DNA of 64,000 nt. Origin: Caulobacter mirabilis (GTDB lineage: Bacteria; Pseudomonadota; Alphaproteobacteria; Caulobacterales; Caulobacteraceae). The stretch covers positions 2,294,001 to 2,358,000 of the forward strand of contig NZ_CP024201.1 of NCBI RefSeq assembly GCF_002749615.1, written 5' to 3'. Under the pieces are notes generated by a model. It was not told where the DNA came from. It was given only the letters and a program-made list of their open reading frames with translations, and did not search any database. Position 1 is the first letter of the stretch; every line of letters begins with the position of its first letter. Positions 53,101 through 62,341 of the stretch are shown piece by piece. Made by a program: the position numbers and the translations under genes.

Positions 53101-56100
53101 CCGCGTCGATCTCGGCCTGGGTCACCGCGTGGGTCGCCGTGTAGGTCCAGGTCTCGCCGACATCGAGCACGCCCGCGGTCCCCCCGGGCAGGCTTTCGGA
53201 AGGCGGTCCTACAGTCACCGTCCCGCCGTTCGACAGCGTGTCGGTCAACGCGGGGGTCATCAGCCGGGTGTTGCCGCCGTTGACGACGCGAATGCTGTAG
53301 GTCAGCGGGCCGGGCGCGCTGACCTGCTGCAGGTCGACGTCCTTCTCGACGATCAGCTCGGACAGGTCGTTGACCAGGGTGGTGGCCGTCGCGCTCTGCG
53401 CCGCGGTCAGGTCAGTGGTCAGTGTGGCGGTGTTCACCAGCGCGGCGGCGGCGTCGATGTCGGCCTGGGTCAGGGCGTAGGTCGCGGTCCAGGTCCAGGT
53501 TTCGCCCACATCGAGCACGCCCGGCGTTCCGCCGCCGGGGCTCTCCTGCGGCGCCCCGACCGTGACGACGCCGCCGTTGGACAGCGTGTCGTTCAGGGTC
53601 ACCGATCCGAGCGAGCGGTTGCCCGTGTTGAGCGCGCGGATGGTGTAGGTCAGGGTCATCGGGCTGCTGACCGTCGCGTGATCCACCGACTTGGTGATCG
53701 CCACGCCGGGGTCGCTCGAGACGGTCGTCGTCGCGGTCGCCGTGCGGGCCGTCGGGGTCTGGGTCGTGACCGCCGACACGGTGTTGACCAGGGGCGCGCT
53801 GGCGTCGATCCGCGCCTGGTTCACCGCGAAGGTCGTCGTATAGGTCCAGGTCTCGCCAACATCGAGCACGCCCGGCGCGCCGCCGTCGCCCGACGGGCCG
53901 GACAGGACCCCGGCCGAGCCGTCGGGCAGCGTGTCGCTGGGCGTCACGCCGGTCAGCGAGACGTTGCCGGCGTTCCGCAGGCGGATCACATAGTTCAGGA
54001 CCCCCGGCGCGGAGATCGCCGAGCGGTCGACGGTCTTGGTCGCCGTGAGCTCGGGGGCTGCGGCGATGGTGGTCGTCGCCGTGGCCGTTTCCGGAGTCGG
54101 AGTCTCAGCCGTCGTCGCCGACAGGCTGTTGACCAGCGCCGCACCAGCGTCGATGCGCGCCTGGTTCACGGTGAAGGTGGTCGTGTAGGTCCAGGTTTCG
54201 CCCACATCGAGCACGCCTGGCGCGCCGCCGTCGCCCGTCGGGCCGGACAGGGCCGCTGTCGAGCCGTCCGGCAGAGTGTCGACCGGCGCCACGCCCGTCA
54301 GCGAGACATTGCCGGTGTTCGACAGCGTCAGGGTGTAGGTCAGGGTCCCCGGCGCCGAGATCGAAGCCTGGTCGACGGTCTTGCCGACGCTCAGCCGCGG
54401 CGCGCTGGAGATCGTGGTGGCGGCCGTGGCCGTCGCCGGAGCCGGCGTTTGGGTCGAGACCACCGAGACGGTGTTGGTCAGCGTTGCGCCGGCGTCGATC
54501 TGGGCCTGGGTCGCGTTGAAGGTCGCCGTCCAGGTCCAGGTCTCGCCGACATCGAGCACGCCAGGCGCGCCGGCGTCGCCCGTCGGGCCGCTGAGCGCGC
54601 CGGCCGAGCCGTCCGGCAGGGTGTCGGTCGGCGTCACGCCCGTCAGGGACTGGTTGCCGGTGTTTCTCGCTGTGATCGTGTAGTTGAGCGGTCCGGGCGC
54701 CGAGATGGAGCGGTGGTCCACGACCTTCGTCACGCTGAGCCCCGGCGCGCCGTTGACGGTGGTGGTCGCCGAGGCCGTCTCGGGCGTCGGGGTCTGGGTG
54801 GTCGTGACCGACAGGTTGTTGACCAGCGCCAACCCGGCGTCGATCTGGGCCTGGGTCGCGTTGAAGGTCGTCGTGTAGGTCCAGGTCTCACCCACATCGA
54901 GCACGTTTGGCGCGCCGCCGTCGCCGGTTGGACCGCTGAGCGCGCCGGCCGAGCCGTCCGGCAGGGTGTCGACCGGGGTCACGCCGGTGAGCGACACGTT
55001 GCCGGTGTTCGACAGCGTCAAGGTGTAGGTTAGGGTCCCCGGCGCCGAGATCGACGTCTGGTCGACGGCCTTGGTCACCGCCAGGCCGGGCGCGGTCGAG
55101 ACCGTCGTGGCCGCCGTCGCCGTCGTCGGCGCGGGCGTCTGGGTGGAGACGACCGACACGGTGTTGGTGAGGGTCGCGCCGGCGTCGATCTGGGCCTGGG
55201 TCGCGTTGAAGGTCGTGGTGTAGGTCCAGGTTTCGCCGACATCGAGCACGCCAAGCACGCCGGCGTCGCCGGAGGGAGGCGACAGGACCCCGGCCGTCCC
55301 GTCCGGCAGAGTGTCGGTCGGCGTCACGCCCGTCAGAGACACGTTGCCGGTGTTGGCCACCGTGATCGTGTAGTTCAGCTGGCCCGGCGCCGAGATCGCG
55401 CCACGGTCGACGACCTTGGTCACCCGCAGGCTCGGCGAGCCCGTGATGGTCGTCGTGGCCGTCGCCGTCGCCGGCGTCGGGGTCTCCGCGGAGGTCGCGG
55501 ACAGGCTGTTGACCAGCGGCGCGCCGGCGTCGATCTGGGCCTGGGTCGCGTTGAAGGTCGTCGTGTAGGTCCAGGTCTCGCCGACATCGAGCACGCCGGG
55601 CGCGCCGCCGTCGCCCGCCGGCCCGGACAGGACCGCGGCGGAGCCGTCCGGCAAGGTGTCGACGGGCGTCACGTTCGTCAGCGACACGTTGCCGGTGTTC
55701 GACACGGTCAGGGCGTAGCTCAGCGTCCCCGGCGCCGCGATCGCGGTCTTGTCGACCGACTTGGTCACCGCCATGGCCGGAACGCGGACCAGGCTCGTGG
55801 TGACGGAATCCGAGTCCGTGCGGTTGCCGCCGGGGTCGGTCGCGGTGACCGTGACGTTGTTGATCAGGTCGGCGCCAGCGTTCAGCTGGTTCTGGTTGAC
55901 GTTGAAGGTCGTCGTCCAGGTCCAGGTCTCGCCGACGTCGATCTCGCCCGGCAGGCCGCCGTCGCCGCTCGGGCCGGACAGCACCGCCGTCGTGCCGTCC
56001 GGCAGGATGTCCACCGGCGTCACGTTGCTCAGCGTGGTGTTGCCGATGTTGGTCGCCCGGATCGTGTAGACCAGCGTTCCCGTGGTCGCGACGGTGTCCT

Positions 56101-59100
56101 TGTCGACGTCCTTTTCGACCAGGATGCCGGCGTTCTGGTTGACGATCGTCGTGGCGGTGTCGCTCACCGCGACCGGCGTCTGGGCCGAGGTGGCGCGCGC
56201 GGTGTTCACCAGCGTCGCGCCGTTGTCGATGTCGGCCTGGGTGACGATGTAGCTGCCCGAGTAGGTCCACTGCTCGTTGAGGTCCAGCCGGGTGTCGCCG
56301 TTGGCGTCGCCGCCGGTGAAGGTCAGCACGCCGGCCGCGCCGTTGGGCAGAGTGTCGGTGACGCTCAGTCCGCTCAGCGAGACGTTGCCGGTGTTGCGCA
56401 ATGTGACGGTGTAGTTGAGCACGGTCCCGACCGTGCTGGTGCTGCTCTGGTCGACGATCTTGTCGATCGACAGCGAGAAGTACTGGGCGATCGAGGTGAC
56501 CGCATCGTCCAGCGGCGAGGTCGTCTCGGCGGTGGTGACCGAGACTCTGTTGATCAGGTTGCCGCCGACCTCGATGCGCGCCTGATCGACCGGATAGCTG
56601 ATCGTGTAGGTCCAGGTTTCGCCGACGTCGAGCACGCCGGCCGCGCCGCCGTCGCCAGAGGGCGCCGGCAGGACCCCAATCGAGCCGTCCGGCAGGGTGT
56701 CGGTCGGGGCGACGTTGGTCAGGGACACGTTGCCGGTGTTGATCACCCGGATCGTGTAGTTGAGCGAGCCCGGCGTCGAGATGACCGCCTGGTCGACCGT
56801 CTTATCGATCCGGAAGGCGGCGCGTTGCGACACCGTCGTCACCGCCGTGTCGGTCGTCGGGGTCGGCGTCTGGGTCGAGGTCACCGAGGCCAGGTTCGTC
56901 AGGCTGGCGCCCGCGTCGATCCGCGCCTGGCTGACGTTGAAGCTGGTCGTGTAGGTCCAGGCCTCGCCGACGTCGAGCACGCCCGGCGCGCCGCCATCCC
57001 CCGTCGGGCCGCTGAGAGCGCCCGCGGTTCCGTCCGGCAGGGTGTCGCTCAGGGTCACGCCGGTGAGCGCCACATTGCCCGTGTTCCGCACCACGATCGT
57101 GTAGGCCAGCGCCCCCGGCGCCGAGATCGACGCCTGGTCGACGGTCTTGTCGATGGTGATCGCCGGCGACCTCTGGATCCGCGTGACGGCCGTTCCCGTG
57201 GCCGGCGTCGGCGTCTGGGTCGTGGTCACGCCGACGGTGTTGGTGCGGTCGGTCCCGGCGTCGATCTCGGCCTGGGTGACGCTGTAGGTCGTCGTGTAGG
57301 TCCAGGTCTCGCCGACATCGAGCGTGCCCGCCACGCCGGCGTCGCCGGTCGGTCCGGTCAGGGCTCCGGTCGAACCGTTCGGCAGGGTGTCGGTCGGCGT
57401 CACGCCGGTCAGCGAGACGTTGCCGGTGTTGCTCACCGTGATCGTGTAGCTCAGCAGCCCGGGCGCGGAGATCGTCGGGCGGTCGACGGTCTTGCGGACC
57501 GTCAGCGCCGGAGCGGCGGTGACGGTGGTCACCGCGGTGTCGGTCACAGCCGTCGGCGTCTGGGTGCTGGTCGCGGAGGCCAGGTTGGTCAGGCTGGTCC
57601 CGGCGTCGATCCGGGCCTGGCTGACGTTGAAGCTCGTCGTGTAGGTCCAGGTCTCGCCGACGTCGAGCACGCCCGGCGCGCCGCCGCCGCCCGTCGGGCC
57701 GGTCAGGGTCCCCGCGCCGCCGTCCGGCAGGGTGTCGCTCACGGCCACGCCGGTCAGGGCCACGTTGCCGGAGTTCCGGACGGTGATGGTGTAGTTCAGC
57801 GCGCCGGGCGCCGCGATCGAGGACCGGTCGACGGTCTTGTCGATGGTGATCGCCGGCGACCTCTGGATGCGCGTGACGGCCGTCCCCGTGGCCGGCGTCG
57901 ACGTCTGGGTCGAGACGACGCTGATGGTGTTGGTGCGGTCGGTCCCGGCGTCGATCTCGGCCTGGGTGACGCTGTAGGTCGTGGTGTAGGTCCAGGTCTC
58001 GCCGACATCCAGCGTCCCGACCACGCCGCCGTCGCCCGTCGGGCCGGTCAGAGTCGCGGCCGAACCGTTCGGCAGGGTGTCGGTCGGCGTCACGCCGGTC
58101 AGGGACTGGTTGCCGGTGTTGCTCACCGTGATCGTGTAGTTCAGCACGCCCGGAGCGCTGATGGTGGCCCGGTCGACGGTCTTGCGGACCGTCAACGCCG
58201 GCGTGGCGGTGATCGTCGTGGTCGCCGTATCGGTCACCGCTGTCGGCGTCTGGGTGGTGGTCACCCGCGCGGTGTTGACCAGGGCGGTCCCGGCGTCGAT
58301 GCGCGCCTGATTGACGTTGAAGCTCGCCGTGTAAGTCCAGGTCTCGCCCAGATCGAGCGTGCCGACGACGCCGCCGTCGCCGGTCGGTCCCGTCAGGGCT
58401 CCGACGGTTCCGTCAGGAATCGTGTCGCTCACCGAGACGCCGGTCAGCGCCAGATTGCCGGTGTTGCTGACCTTGATCGTGTAGTTGAGCACGCCGGGCG
58501 CGCTGATCGACGCTCTGTCCACCGTCTTGTCGATCGCGACCGCGGGGTTGCGTGAGATGGTCGTCGTCGCCGTGGCCGTCAGCGGCGAATTGATCTGCGC
58601 CGTGCGCCCGGTCACCGTGTTGACGCGAGCCGTCCCCGCCTCGATCTCGGCCTGCGTGACGGTGTAGGTCGTCGTATAGGTCCAGGTCTCGCCCACATCG
58701 ATGGCGCCGGCCACGCCGCCGTCGCCGGCGGGTCCCGACAGGACGCCGGCCGACCCGTTCGGCAGGGTGTCGGCGACCGATATGCCGGTCAGGGTCACGT
58801 TGCCGGCGTTGCGCAGGGTGATGGTGTAGTTCAGCACGCCGGGTTGGCCGATGCTGGTTCGGTCCACCTGCTTGCTGACCACCATCACCGGATTGCGCGA
58901 CACCAGGGTCGTCGCCGTCGCCGACACGGGCGACGACTGGTCGCTGTTGCCCAACGCCGAGTTGACCAGCGGCGCGCCGCCGTCGACGTCGGCCTGGGTG
59001 GTTACGTAGCTTACGGTGTAGGTCCAGGTCTCGCCCGGCTGCAGCAGTCCGTCGGCGAGGATCGACTCCGTCTGCCCGCCGAGCGTGCTGGCGACGGCGC

Positions 59101-61030
59101 TCGGCAGGGTGTCGACGACCTTGGCGTTGGTCTGGGTGATGTTGCCGGTGTTCCGCAGCACCACCGTGTAGGTCAGGGTCTGCCCCGCGGCGTTGACGGT
59201 CGTCGGCCCGCCGGTCTGGGTCTTGGTGATGCCGAGGCCGACCGTCTGCGGGATCGGCGTGGTGGTCTGGCCGGTCGCCGTGAGCGTGGCCCCGGTCCCA
59301 TCCCGGGCCGTTCCGTCGACGGTGTTGTCCACCCTCCCCCTGTCAACGTCGGCCTGGGTCAGGGTGTAGGTCGCCTTGAAGGTCGTGGTGTCCGTCGCGC
59401 CGCGCGGCAGGGTCGCGATCGGACCGCCGGTCAGGATCGCGCCGGGCAACCGCTCGGTCAGCGCGACATTGGTCAGGGCGCTGGTGCCGGTGTTTCGCAC
59501 CGTGAACGAATAGGTGATCACGTCGCCGACCCCGGCGACGCCGTCGGCCCCGCGATCCAGCACGCCGCTCTTGGTCACCGACAGGCCCGAGGTGGAGTTC
59601 ACCACCACGCTCTCGGTCAGGTCGTCGCCGGCTGTTCGGCTATTGTCGACGTTGGTTCCCGTCGCGGCCGTCGTCGTGTTGGTGATCGTGTTGCCTGCCT
59701 GCCCCGTGTTGACGGTTCCGGTCAGAGTCAGGGTCGCCGTCGCGCCCGCCGCCAGATTGCCGAGGGTCCAGATGCCGTTGGCGCTGCTGTAGGTCCCCGC
59801 GCTCGGCGTCGCGGAGGTGAAGGTCATGCCCGCGGGCAACCGATCGGTCAGGGTCACGGCCGTCGCGGCCCGCGCGCCCAGGTTGGTCACCGCGATCTGG
59901 AACGAGACCGTATCGCCCTCGGCGGGCGAGGCGTTGGCCGAGGACAGGGTCTTGTTGGTGCGCAGGTCGACGTCGTCGTCGAGGATCGTATGGGTCGCCT
60001 GCAGGGTCGGGTTGCCGCTGCAGCCGGTGTTGGCCAGGAAGATCTCGGCGTTGCTGGGCGTGCCCAGGCGGACGATGACCGTCTCGTCGGCCTCGATCGT
60101 GCTGTCGTTGATGATCGTCAGCGGGATCGGGAACAGCGTGCCGCTGTAGTTGCCCGCGGGAATGGTGATCGACAGCGGCGACAGGGTGTAGTCGACGCCC
60201 GAGGTCGCCGTGCCGCCGGTGATCGTCAGGGGAATGGTGACCGCCTGGTCGACCTTGCCGGTCACGGTGATCGACGGAACGGTCGGGCTGGCCGCCCCCT
60301 CCAGCGCCGAAGTCGTGGCTGAAGAGAACTCCGCGTAGGCCGCCAGGTCGATCTGGATGGCGTCCAGGAAGTTGCCGACGCTGCCCGGATTGGTCGTGCG
60401 GAACTGGATCCGCTGAATCCCGGTCGGGCCGGCGTACACGCCGGTTCCGGAATTGGTGTACCAGGTGTTGTCGATCGGCGAGCTCTGCGACGCCAGCGTC
60501 TGCAGCACCGTTCCGGACGCGTTGGCGATCTCGAAGTTGGCGATCTGCGGGTTGGCGCCGCCCGAGCGCGCGCGGTGCGCGAAGAACCAGCCGATGCTTT
60601 CGCCCGTGGTGAAGCAGACCTCCTGATAGAGGGCGCCGGGCAGGTTGGCGTTCATCTCGGCGTGGACGGAGCCTTCGTAGGAGGTCACCCCCTGGAAGCC
60701 GCTGTCCCAGAGCTCGATCTGGGTGGCCGTGTTGTTCGAGTTGGCGACGGCCTTCCAGCCCGTTACGGCCCCCGTGTTGAACAGCTGGAAGGTCGGCGCG
60801 CCCGGACCGCCAGGATTCTGCGCCTCGAAGCCGGTGTTGAGGATGGAACGTTGCTGAGCATGGGCGTATCCCGCCGACGACAGGATCATCAGCCCGCTGA
60901 GCGCGCCGATGCCGGCGGCGCGAAGAAGCCGGGCGGCCGCGGCTCGGCCCTTTCGGGCTACCACGCTGGAAAGACCCGTTACGTGATCACGTTGTCCAGG
61001 ATGTCCGATCGAAAGGATCGTGGCGACCAT
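50159..61030 (-). CDS. Giant secreted DUF11-repeat protein (3623 residues)
   Basis: A surface or secreted repeat protein. It has a long signal peptide (about 1-59, ending YAHAQQ), an N-terminal lectin-like beta-sandwich (about 60-235; LNTGFEAQNPG, WDSGFQGVTSYEG), a Calx-beta-like domain (about 240-355; EADETVIVRLG) and then 27 DUF11-type repeats of about 115 residues. Two classes are seen: VDRxxISAPGxLNYTI with VGETWTYTTT, and GADGRADVGDVITYAFTVTN with LTQADIDAG. The C-terminus is an SdrD B-like domain (VFDDRDGDGWQDEGEPGIPG) and a beta tail. No RTX motifs are present, so the adhesin's type I exporter is not implied. No clear ribosome site precedes ATG 61030; GTG near 60963 is an alternative start keeping the signal peptide. 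It is coupled to the barrel gene by GTGA. Confidence 0.9.
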   Translation of the reverse strand: MVATILSIGHPGQRDHVTGLSSVVARKGRAAAARLLRAAGIGALSGLMILSSAGYAHAQQRSILNTGFEAQNPGGPGAPTFQLFNTGAVTGWKAVANSNNTATQIELWDSGFQGVTSYEGSVHAEMNANLPGALYQEVCFTTGESIGWFFAHRARSGGANPQIANFEIANASGTVLQTLASQSSPIDNTWYTNSGTGVYAGPTGIQRIQFRTTNPGSVGNFLDAIQIDLAAYAEFSSATTSALEGAASPTVPSITVTGKVDQAVTIPLTITGGTATSGVDYTLSPLSITIPAGNYSGTLFPIPLTIINDSTIEADETVIVRLGTPSNAEIFLANTGCSGNPTLQATHTILDDDVDLRTNKTLSSANASPAEGDTVSFQIAVTNLGARAATAVTLTDRLPAGMTFTSATPSAGTYSSANGIWTLGNLAAGATATLTLTGTVNTGQAGNTITNTTTAATGTNVDNSRTAGDDLTESVVVNSTSGLSVTKSGVLDRGADGVAGVGDVITYSFTVRNTGTSALTNVALTERLPGAILTGGPIATLPRGATDTTTFKATYTLTQADVDRGRVDNTVDGTARDGTGATLTATGQTTTPIPQTVGLGITKTQTGGPTTVNAAGQTLTYTVVLRNTGNITQTNAKVVDTLPSAVASTLGGQTESILADGLLQPGETWTYTVSYVTTQADVDGGAPLVNSALGNSDQSSPVSATATTLVSRNPVMVVSKQVDRTSIGQPGVLNYTITLRNAGNVTLTGISVADTLPNGSAGVLSGPAGDGGVAGAIDVGETWTYTTTYTVTQAEIEAGTARVNTVTGRTAQINSPLTATATTTISRNPAVAIDKTVDRASISAPGVLNYTIKVSNTGNLALTGVSVSDTIPDGTVGALTGPTGDGGVVGTLDLGETWTYTASFNVNQARIDAGTALVNTARVTTTQTPTAVTDTATTTITATPALTVRKTVDRATISAPGVLNYTITVSNTGNQSLTGVTPTDTLPNGSAATLTGPTGDGGVVGTLDVGETWTYTTTYSVTQAEIDAGTDRTNTISVVSTQTSTPATGTAVTRIQRSPAITIDKTVDRSSIAAPGALNYTITVRNSGNVALTGVAVSDTLPDGGAGTLTGPTGGGGAPGVLDVGETWTYTTSFNVSQARIDAGTSLTNLASATSTQTPTAVTDTAVTTVTAAPALTVRKTVDRPTISAPGLLSYTITVSNTGNVSLTGVTPTDTLPNGSTGALTGPTGDAGVAGTLDVGETWTYTTTYSVTQAEIDAGTDRTNTVGVTTTQTPTPATGTAVTRIQRSPAITIDKTVDQASISAPGALAYTIVVRNTGNVALTGVTLSDTLPDGTAGALSGPTGDGGAPGVLDVGEAWTYTTSFNVSQARIDAGASLTNLASVTSTQTPTPTTDTAVTTVSQRAAFRIDKTVDQAVISTPGSLNYTIRVINTGNVSLTNVAPTDTLPDGSIGVLPAPSGDGGAAGVLDVGETWTYTISYPVDQARIEVGGNLINRVSVTTAETTSPLDDAVTSIAQYFSLSIDKIVDQSSTSTVGTVLNYTVTLRNTGNVSLSGLSVTDTLPNGAAGVLTFTGGDANGDTRLDLNEQWTYSGSYIVTQADIDNGATLVNTARATSAQTPVAVSDTATTIVNQNAGILVEKDVDKDTVATTGTLVYTIRATNIGNTTLSNVTPVDILPDGTTAVLSGPSGDGGLPGEIDVGETWTWTTTFNVNQNQLNAGADLINNVTVTATDPGGNRTDSDSVTTSLVRVPAMAVTKSVDKTAIAAPGTLSYALTVSNTGNVSLTNVTPVDTLPDGSAAVLSGPAGDGGAPGVLDVGETWTYTTTFNATQAQIDAGAPLVNSLSATSAETPTPATATATTTITGSPSLRVTKVVDRGAISAPGQLNYTITVANTGNVSLTGVTPTDTLPDGTAGVLSPPSGDAGVLGVLDVGETWTYTTTFNATQAQIDAGATLTNTVSVVSTQTPAPTTATAATTVSTAPGLAVTKAVDQTSISAPGTLTYTLTLSNTGNVSLTGVTPVDTLPDGSAGALSGPTGDGGAPNVLDVGETWTYTTTFNATQAQIDAGLALVNNLSVTTTQTPTPETASATTTVNGAPGLSVTKVVDHRSISAPGPLNYTITARNTGNQSLTGVTPTDTLPDGSAGALSGPTGDAGAPGVLDVGETWTWTATFNATQAQIDAGATLTNTVSVVSTQTPAPATATAATTISSAPRLSVGKTVDQASISAPGTLTYTLTLSNTGNVSLTGVAPVDTLPDGSTAALSGPTGDGGAPGVLDVGETWTYTTTFTVNQARIDAGAALVNSLSATTAETPTPETATATTTIAAAPELTATKTVDRSAISAPGVLNYVIRLRNAGNVSLTGVTPSDTLPDGSAGVLSGPSGDGGAPGVLDVGETWTYTTTFAVNQARIDASAPLVNTVSAVTTQTPTARTATATTTVSSDPGVAITKSVDHATVSSPMTLTYTIRALNTGNRSLGSVTLNDTLSNGGVVTVGAPQESPGGGTPGVLDVGETWTWTATYALTQADIDAAAALVNTATLTTDLTAAQSATATTLVNDLSELIVEKDVDLQQVSAPGPLTYSIRVVNGGNTRLMTPALTDTLSNGGTVTVGPPSESLPGGTAGVLDVGETWTYTATHAVTQAEIDAGADLVNTASATAQRPAGGALTADDTATTRITQRVDVELVKSGTLNLGADGRIGAGDTISFAFAVSNTGNVTINNLTLTDGLPGVVVTGGPIASLAAGARDATTFTGSYILTQADIDAGRITNPATVTGATSAGGTATASDDVTLALTGLPTITLDKTGSLNMGANGRADVGDVITYAFTVTNIGNVTVNAVSISDVLPGIVLNGGPIASLAPGASDSGTITAAYALTQADIDAGQVINTATASGQDPSGNPVSASDGLTIPIAGAPTITLDKTGSLNLGADGRADVGDVAAYAFTVTNTGNQTLTNVTITDALAGVTLSGGPIATLAPGASDSTTITATYALKQTDIDAGQLVNTATTTAAAPGGATVSANDSLTLPITGAPLLTLDKTGVLDLGGDGRAGVGDVITYAFTVTNGGNVTVSNVVITDALAGVTMSGGPIATLAPGASDTTTITATYALTQADVDAGRVINTATATGQTPSGDPLTGTDSVTVPVAGAPAVTLTKTATLDDGGDGRADAGDTIRYRFLVANTGNQTLTNITIADALAGVTVTGGPIATLAPGASDATTITATYVLTQADIDGGQVVNTATATGQGPGAVSVSDADSVTTPILGAPAIVATKAAALTTDRATQGVGNAGDVITYTVTVTNTGNTTLENLVVGDVFQGGAETLLACAPSTLPPGATTACTSYTHVITQDEANAGVSLSNTVSARAHVLGRPAVTATAGAATTTAVEPDPTDLQISKSAAPRDVKIGDLVRYTVTIVNVGTVDAVDVTLTDTPPGGFSYVEGSLSVDDADDAFRLAGVNPIRVDRIDVPVGQRATVVYLLRVGAGVRPGSHVNRAVAEDGPRVSNIATAEVRLVSDPLLDESLIVGTVFDDRDGDGWQDEGEPGIPGVRIASVEGLIVETDQFGRYHLVGVDGGPWERGRNFILKVDPVTLPPGSRFSTDNPLLRRVTPGLPVRFDFGVILPQAAAPSGQEVRP
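53150..58870 (-). repeat. Tandem 345-bp DUF11 units
   Basis: The conserved segment encoding DVGETWTYT recurs at 53859, 54204, 54549, 54894, 55239, 55584, 55935, 56280, 56625, 56970, 57315, 57660, 58005, 58350 and 58695. Thirteen of fourteen steps are exactly 345 bases (115 residues), and one is 351. DNA similarity between neighbours is high but less than in the adhesin array. Further repeats on both sides have other lengths (about 351 bases at 51-53 kb). Confidence 0.88.
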
Positions 61031-61519
61031 GAATGCTGACCATCGCTGCTTCGCACAGGAAACGCACTACGAACGCCACTATTTGCGAGCTAGCCTGCAC
61101 TACTGACGCGACGACCGACAGGTCACCTTTCAATTCTTTACAATTGACAGGCGTCATCTCTCTCTCCGGCAACACGTTTGCCGAGAGGCGTTTCATTCTT
61201 GCTGATCTATGGTGAGTTTCGATCAGAATGATCGACCCGCTAGGCGAGCAATTCTGATGCCCAATGAGCAATAGAATTCGCCCGTGACGGCAACCGTCAC
61301 AATGCTCGCTAGATCAACGCGAACCGTCGATGTCGTAGTCTCCCCAGCCCAGCCTCCAAACCCCGACTTTCCCGCTCCACTACGGAATGAGATCACGGGG
61401 GAACGCCAATTGAGCGCGTTTGAGCGGAAAACGTTCCATAAGGGGGCAGTAGAAAGTTGAAACGCACCACGATCGACGGTCAAGGCAGAGAAGAAACGCC
61501 CCTCTTCAGCGGGGTTCAG
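61031..61519. other. Gap upstream of the giant DUF11 gene
   Basis: About 490 bases without a supported gene; the small frames present lack family features. It must contain the promoter of the giant gene (reading leftwards) and the end of the channel-protein gene. A perfect dyad lies at 61284-61300. No convincing -35/-10 pair was found by eye. Confidence 0.5.
61284..61300. promoter_or_regulatory. Dyad GTGACGG-CAA-CCGTCAC
   Basis: A perfect 7-base inverted repeat with a 3-base centre, 254 bases upstream of the giant DUF11 gene and 220 bases after the channel-protein gene (both read leftwards). Without a T-run it looks more like an operator than a terminator; the regulator is unknown. Confidence 0.35.
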
Positions 61520-62341
61520 CTAGAACCGCCGCGTCACTCCGCCGTAGATCTCGGCGTCCGGCGCCTCGCTGTTCAGGCCGAAGTTGATCCCCAGGTCCCA
61601 CTGCATGTCGGGCGAAGACTTCGGCTGCCACCCTCCGGACAGGCCGAGGAAATACTGACGTCCGGTCTCAGTCGGGTCGAAGTCCTGCGTGGTCGACAAC
61701 TCGACCGTCGCCGATAGCCCGTTGTCGAAGCCGCGCCCCAACCCGACCACGGCGGTCGCGGCGAGATGGCGGCCATCCCCCTGCGCGTCCTCGACGGCGG
61801 CAAGCTGGGTCGTCAGGCCGAGCGACCAGACCTCGCTCAGCGGGATGGAGACCGGCACGACCACGCCGCCCTCGACCGCTCCATTGCCGATGGCGTCATC
61901 TGCGGTCGGCAGCTTGACGTAAGGCTGGACGGCCCAGCTGATCCCGCCCTCGGCTTCTGGGCGGTCGAGATTGATCTTGGCCCAGAGATAGAGGTCGCCA
62001 AGGCCGCGCGCCGTTCGCGTCTCGCCTACAGTGCTGTCACGCACCCTGACCACGACATAGGGCTGCAGGCTGGCCTGCAACTCGACCCGATCGGTCAGGC
62101 CGTATTTCAACGCCGGCGTCAGGTTGGCCCATGTTCGGGCGCTTCCGCCGCCGCCCAGTTCGGCGACATGGTCGAAGAGGCCAAGCTCGAGCTGGAAACG
62201 CCCGGCGTCGAGCGTGCAGGGCGAGGTCCCCAGCCCCGGACGGTCGGGGCAAAGCGGCTTGAGCTCCTCGCCGAATGCAGAGGTCGCCGCCAGAACGCCC
62301 GCCAGCGCGGCGCTGATCGCGACCCATCCCGCTCCTCGCAT
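61520..62341 (-). CDS. Outer-membrane channel protein, MetA-pathway type
   Basis: A 273-residue protein of the 'transporter' family related to outer-membrane proteins of phenol meta-pathway operons (Phenol_MetA_deg). A signal peptide (about 1-24, TSAFGEE) is followed by the family opening CPDRPGLGTSPCTLDAGRFQLE, with two Cys that may pair, and by about 12 amphipathic strands (ALKYGLTDRVELQASLQPYV, GDLYLWAKINL), ending in GVTRRF. ATG 62341 is preferred: GGAGGG lies 6 bases before it, whereas the ATG at 62347 touches that ribosome site. The substrate is unknown, and no aromatic degradation genes are near. Confidence 0.85.
   Translation of the reverse strand: MRGAGWVAISAALAGVLAATSAFGEELKPLCPDRPGLGTSPCTLDAGRFQLELGLFDHVAELGGGGSARTWANLTPALKYGLTDRVELQASLQPYVVVRVRDSTVGETRTARGLGDLYLWAKINLDRPEAEGGISWAVQPYVKLPTADDAIGNGAVEGGVVVPVSIPLSEVWSLGLTTQLAAVEDAQGDGRHLAATAVVGLGRGFDNGLSATVELSTTQDFDPTETGRQYFLGLSGGWQPKSSPDMQWDLGINFGLNSEAPDAEIYGGVTRRF

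Noticed and set aside
51209-55033. 1274-codon plus-strand open frame opposite the DUF11 array
   Set aside because: Gly/Arg/Val-rich mirror of the tandem repeats, with no signal peptide or domain; the minus-strand frame is continuous for 3623 residues with recognisable repeats.
61221-61233. Small palindrome GATCA-GAA-TGATC
   Set aside because: Five-base arms occur often by chance, and it is not placed near a start codon.
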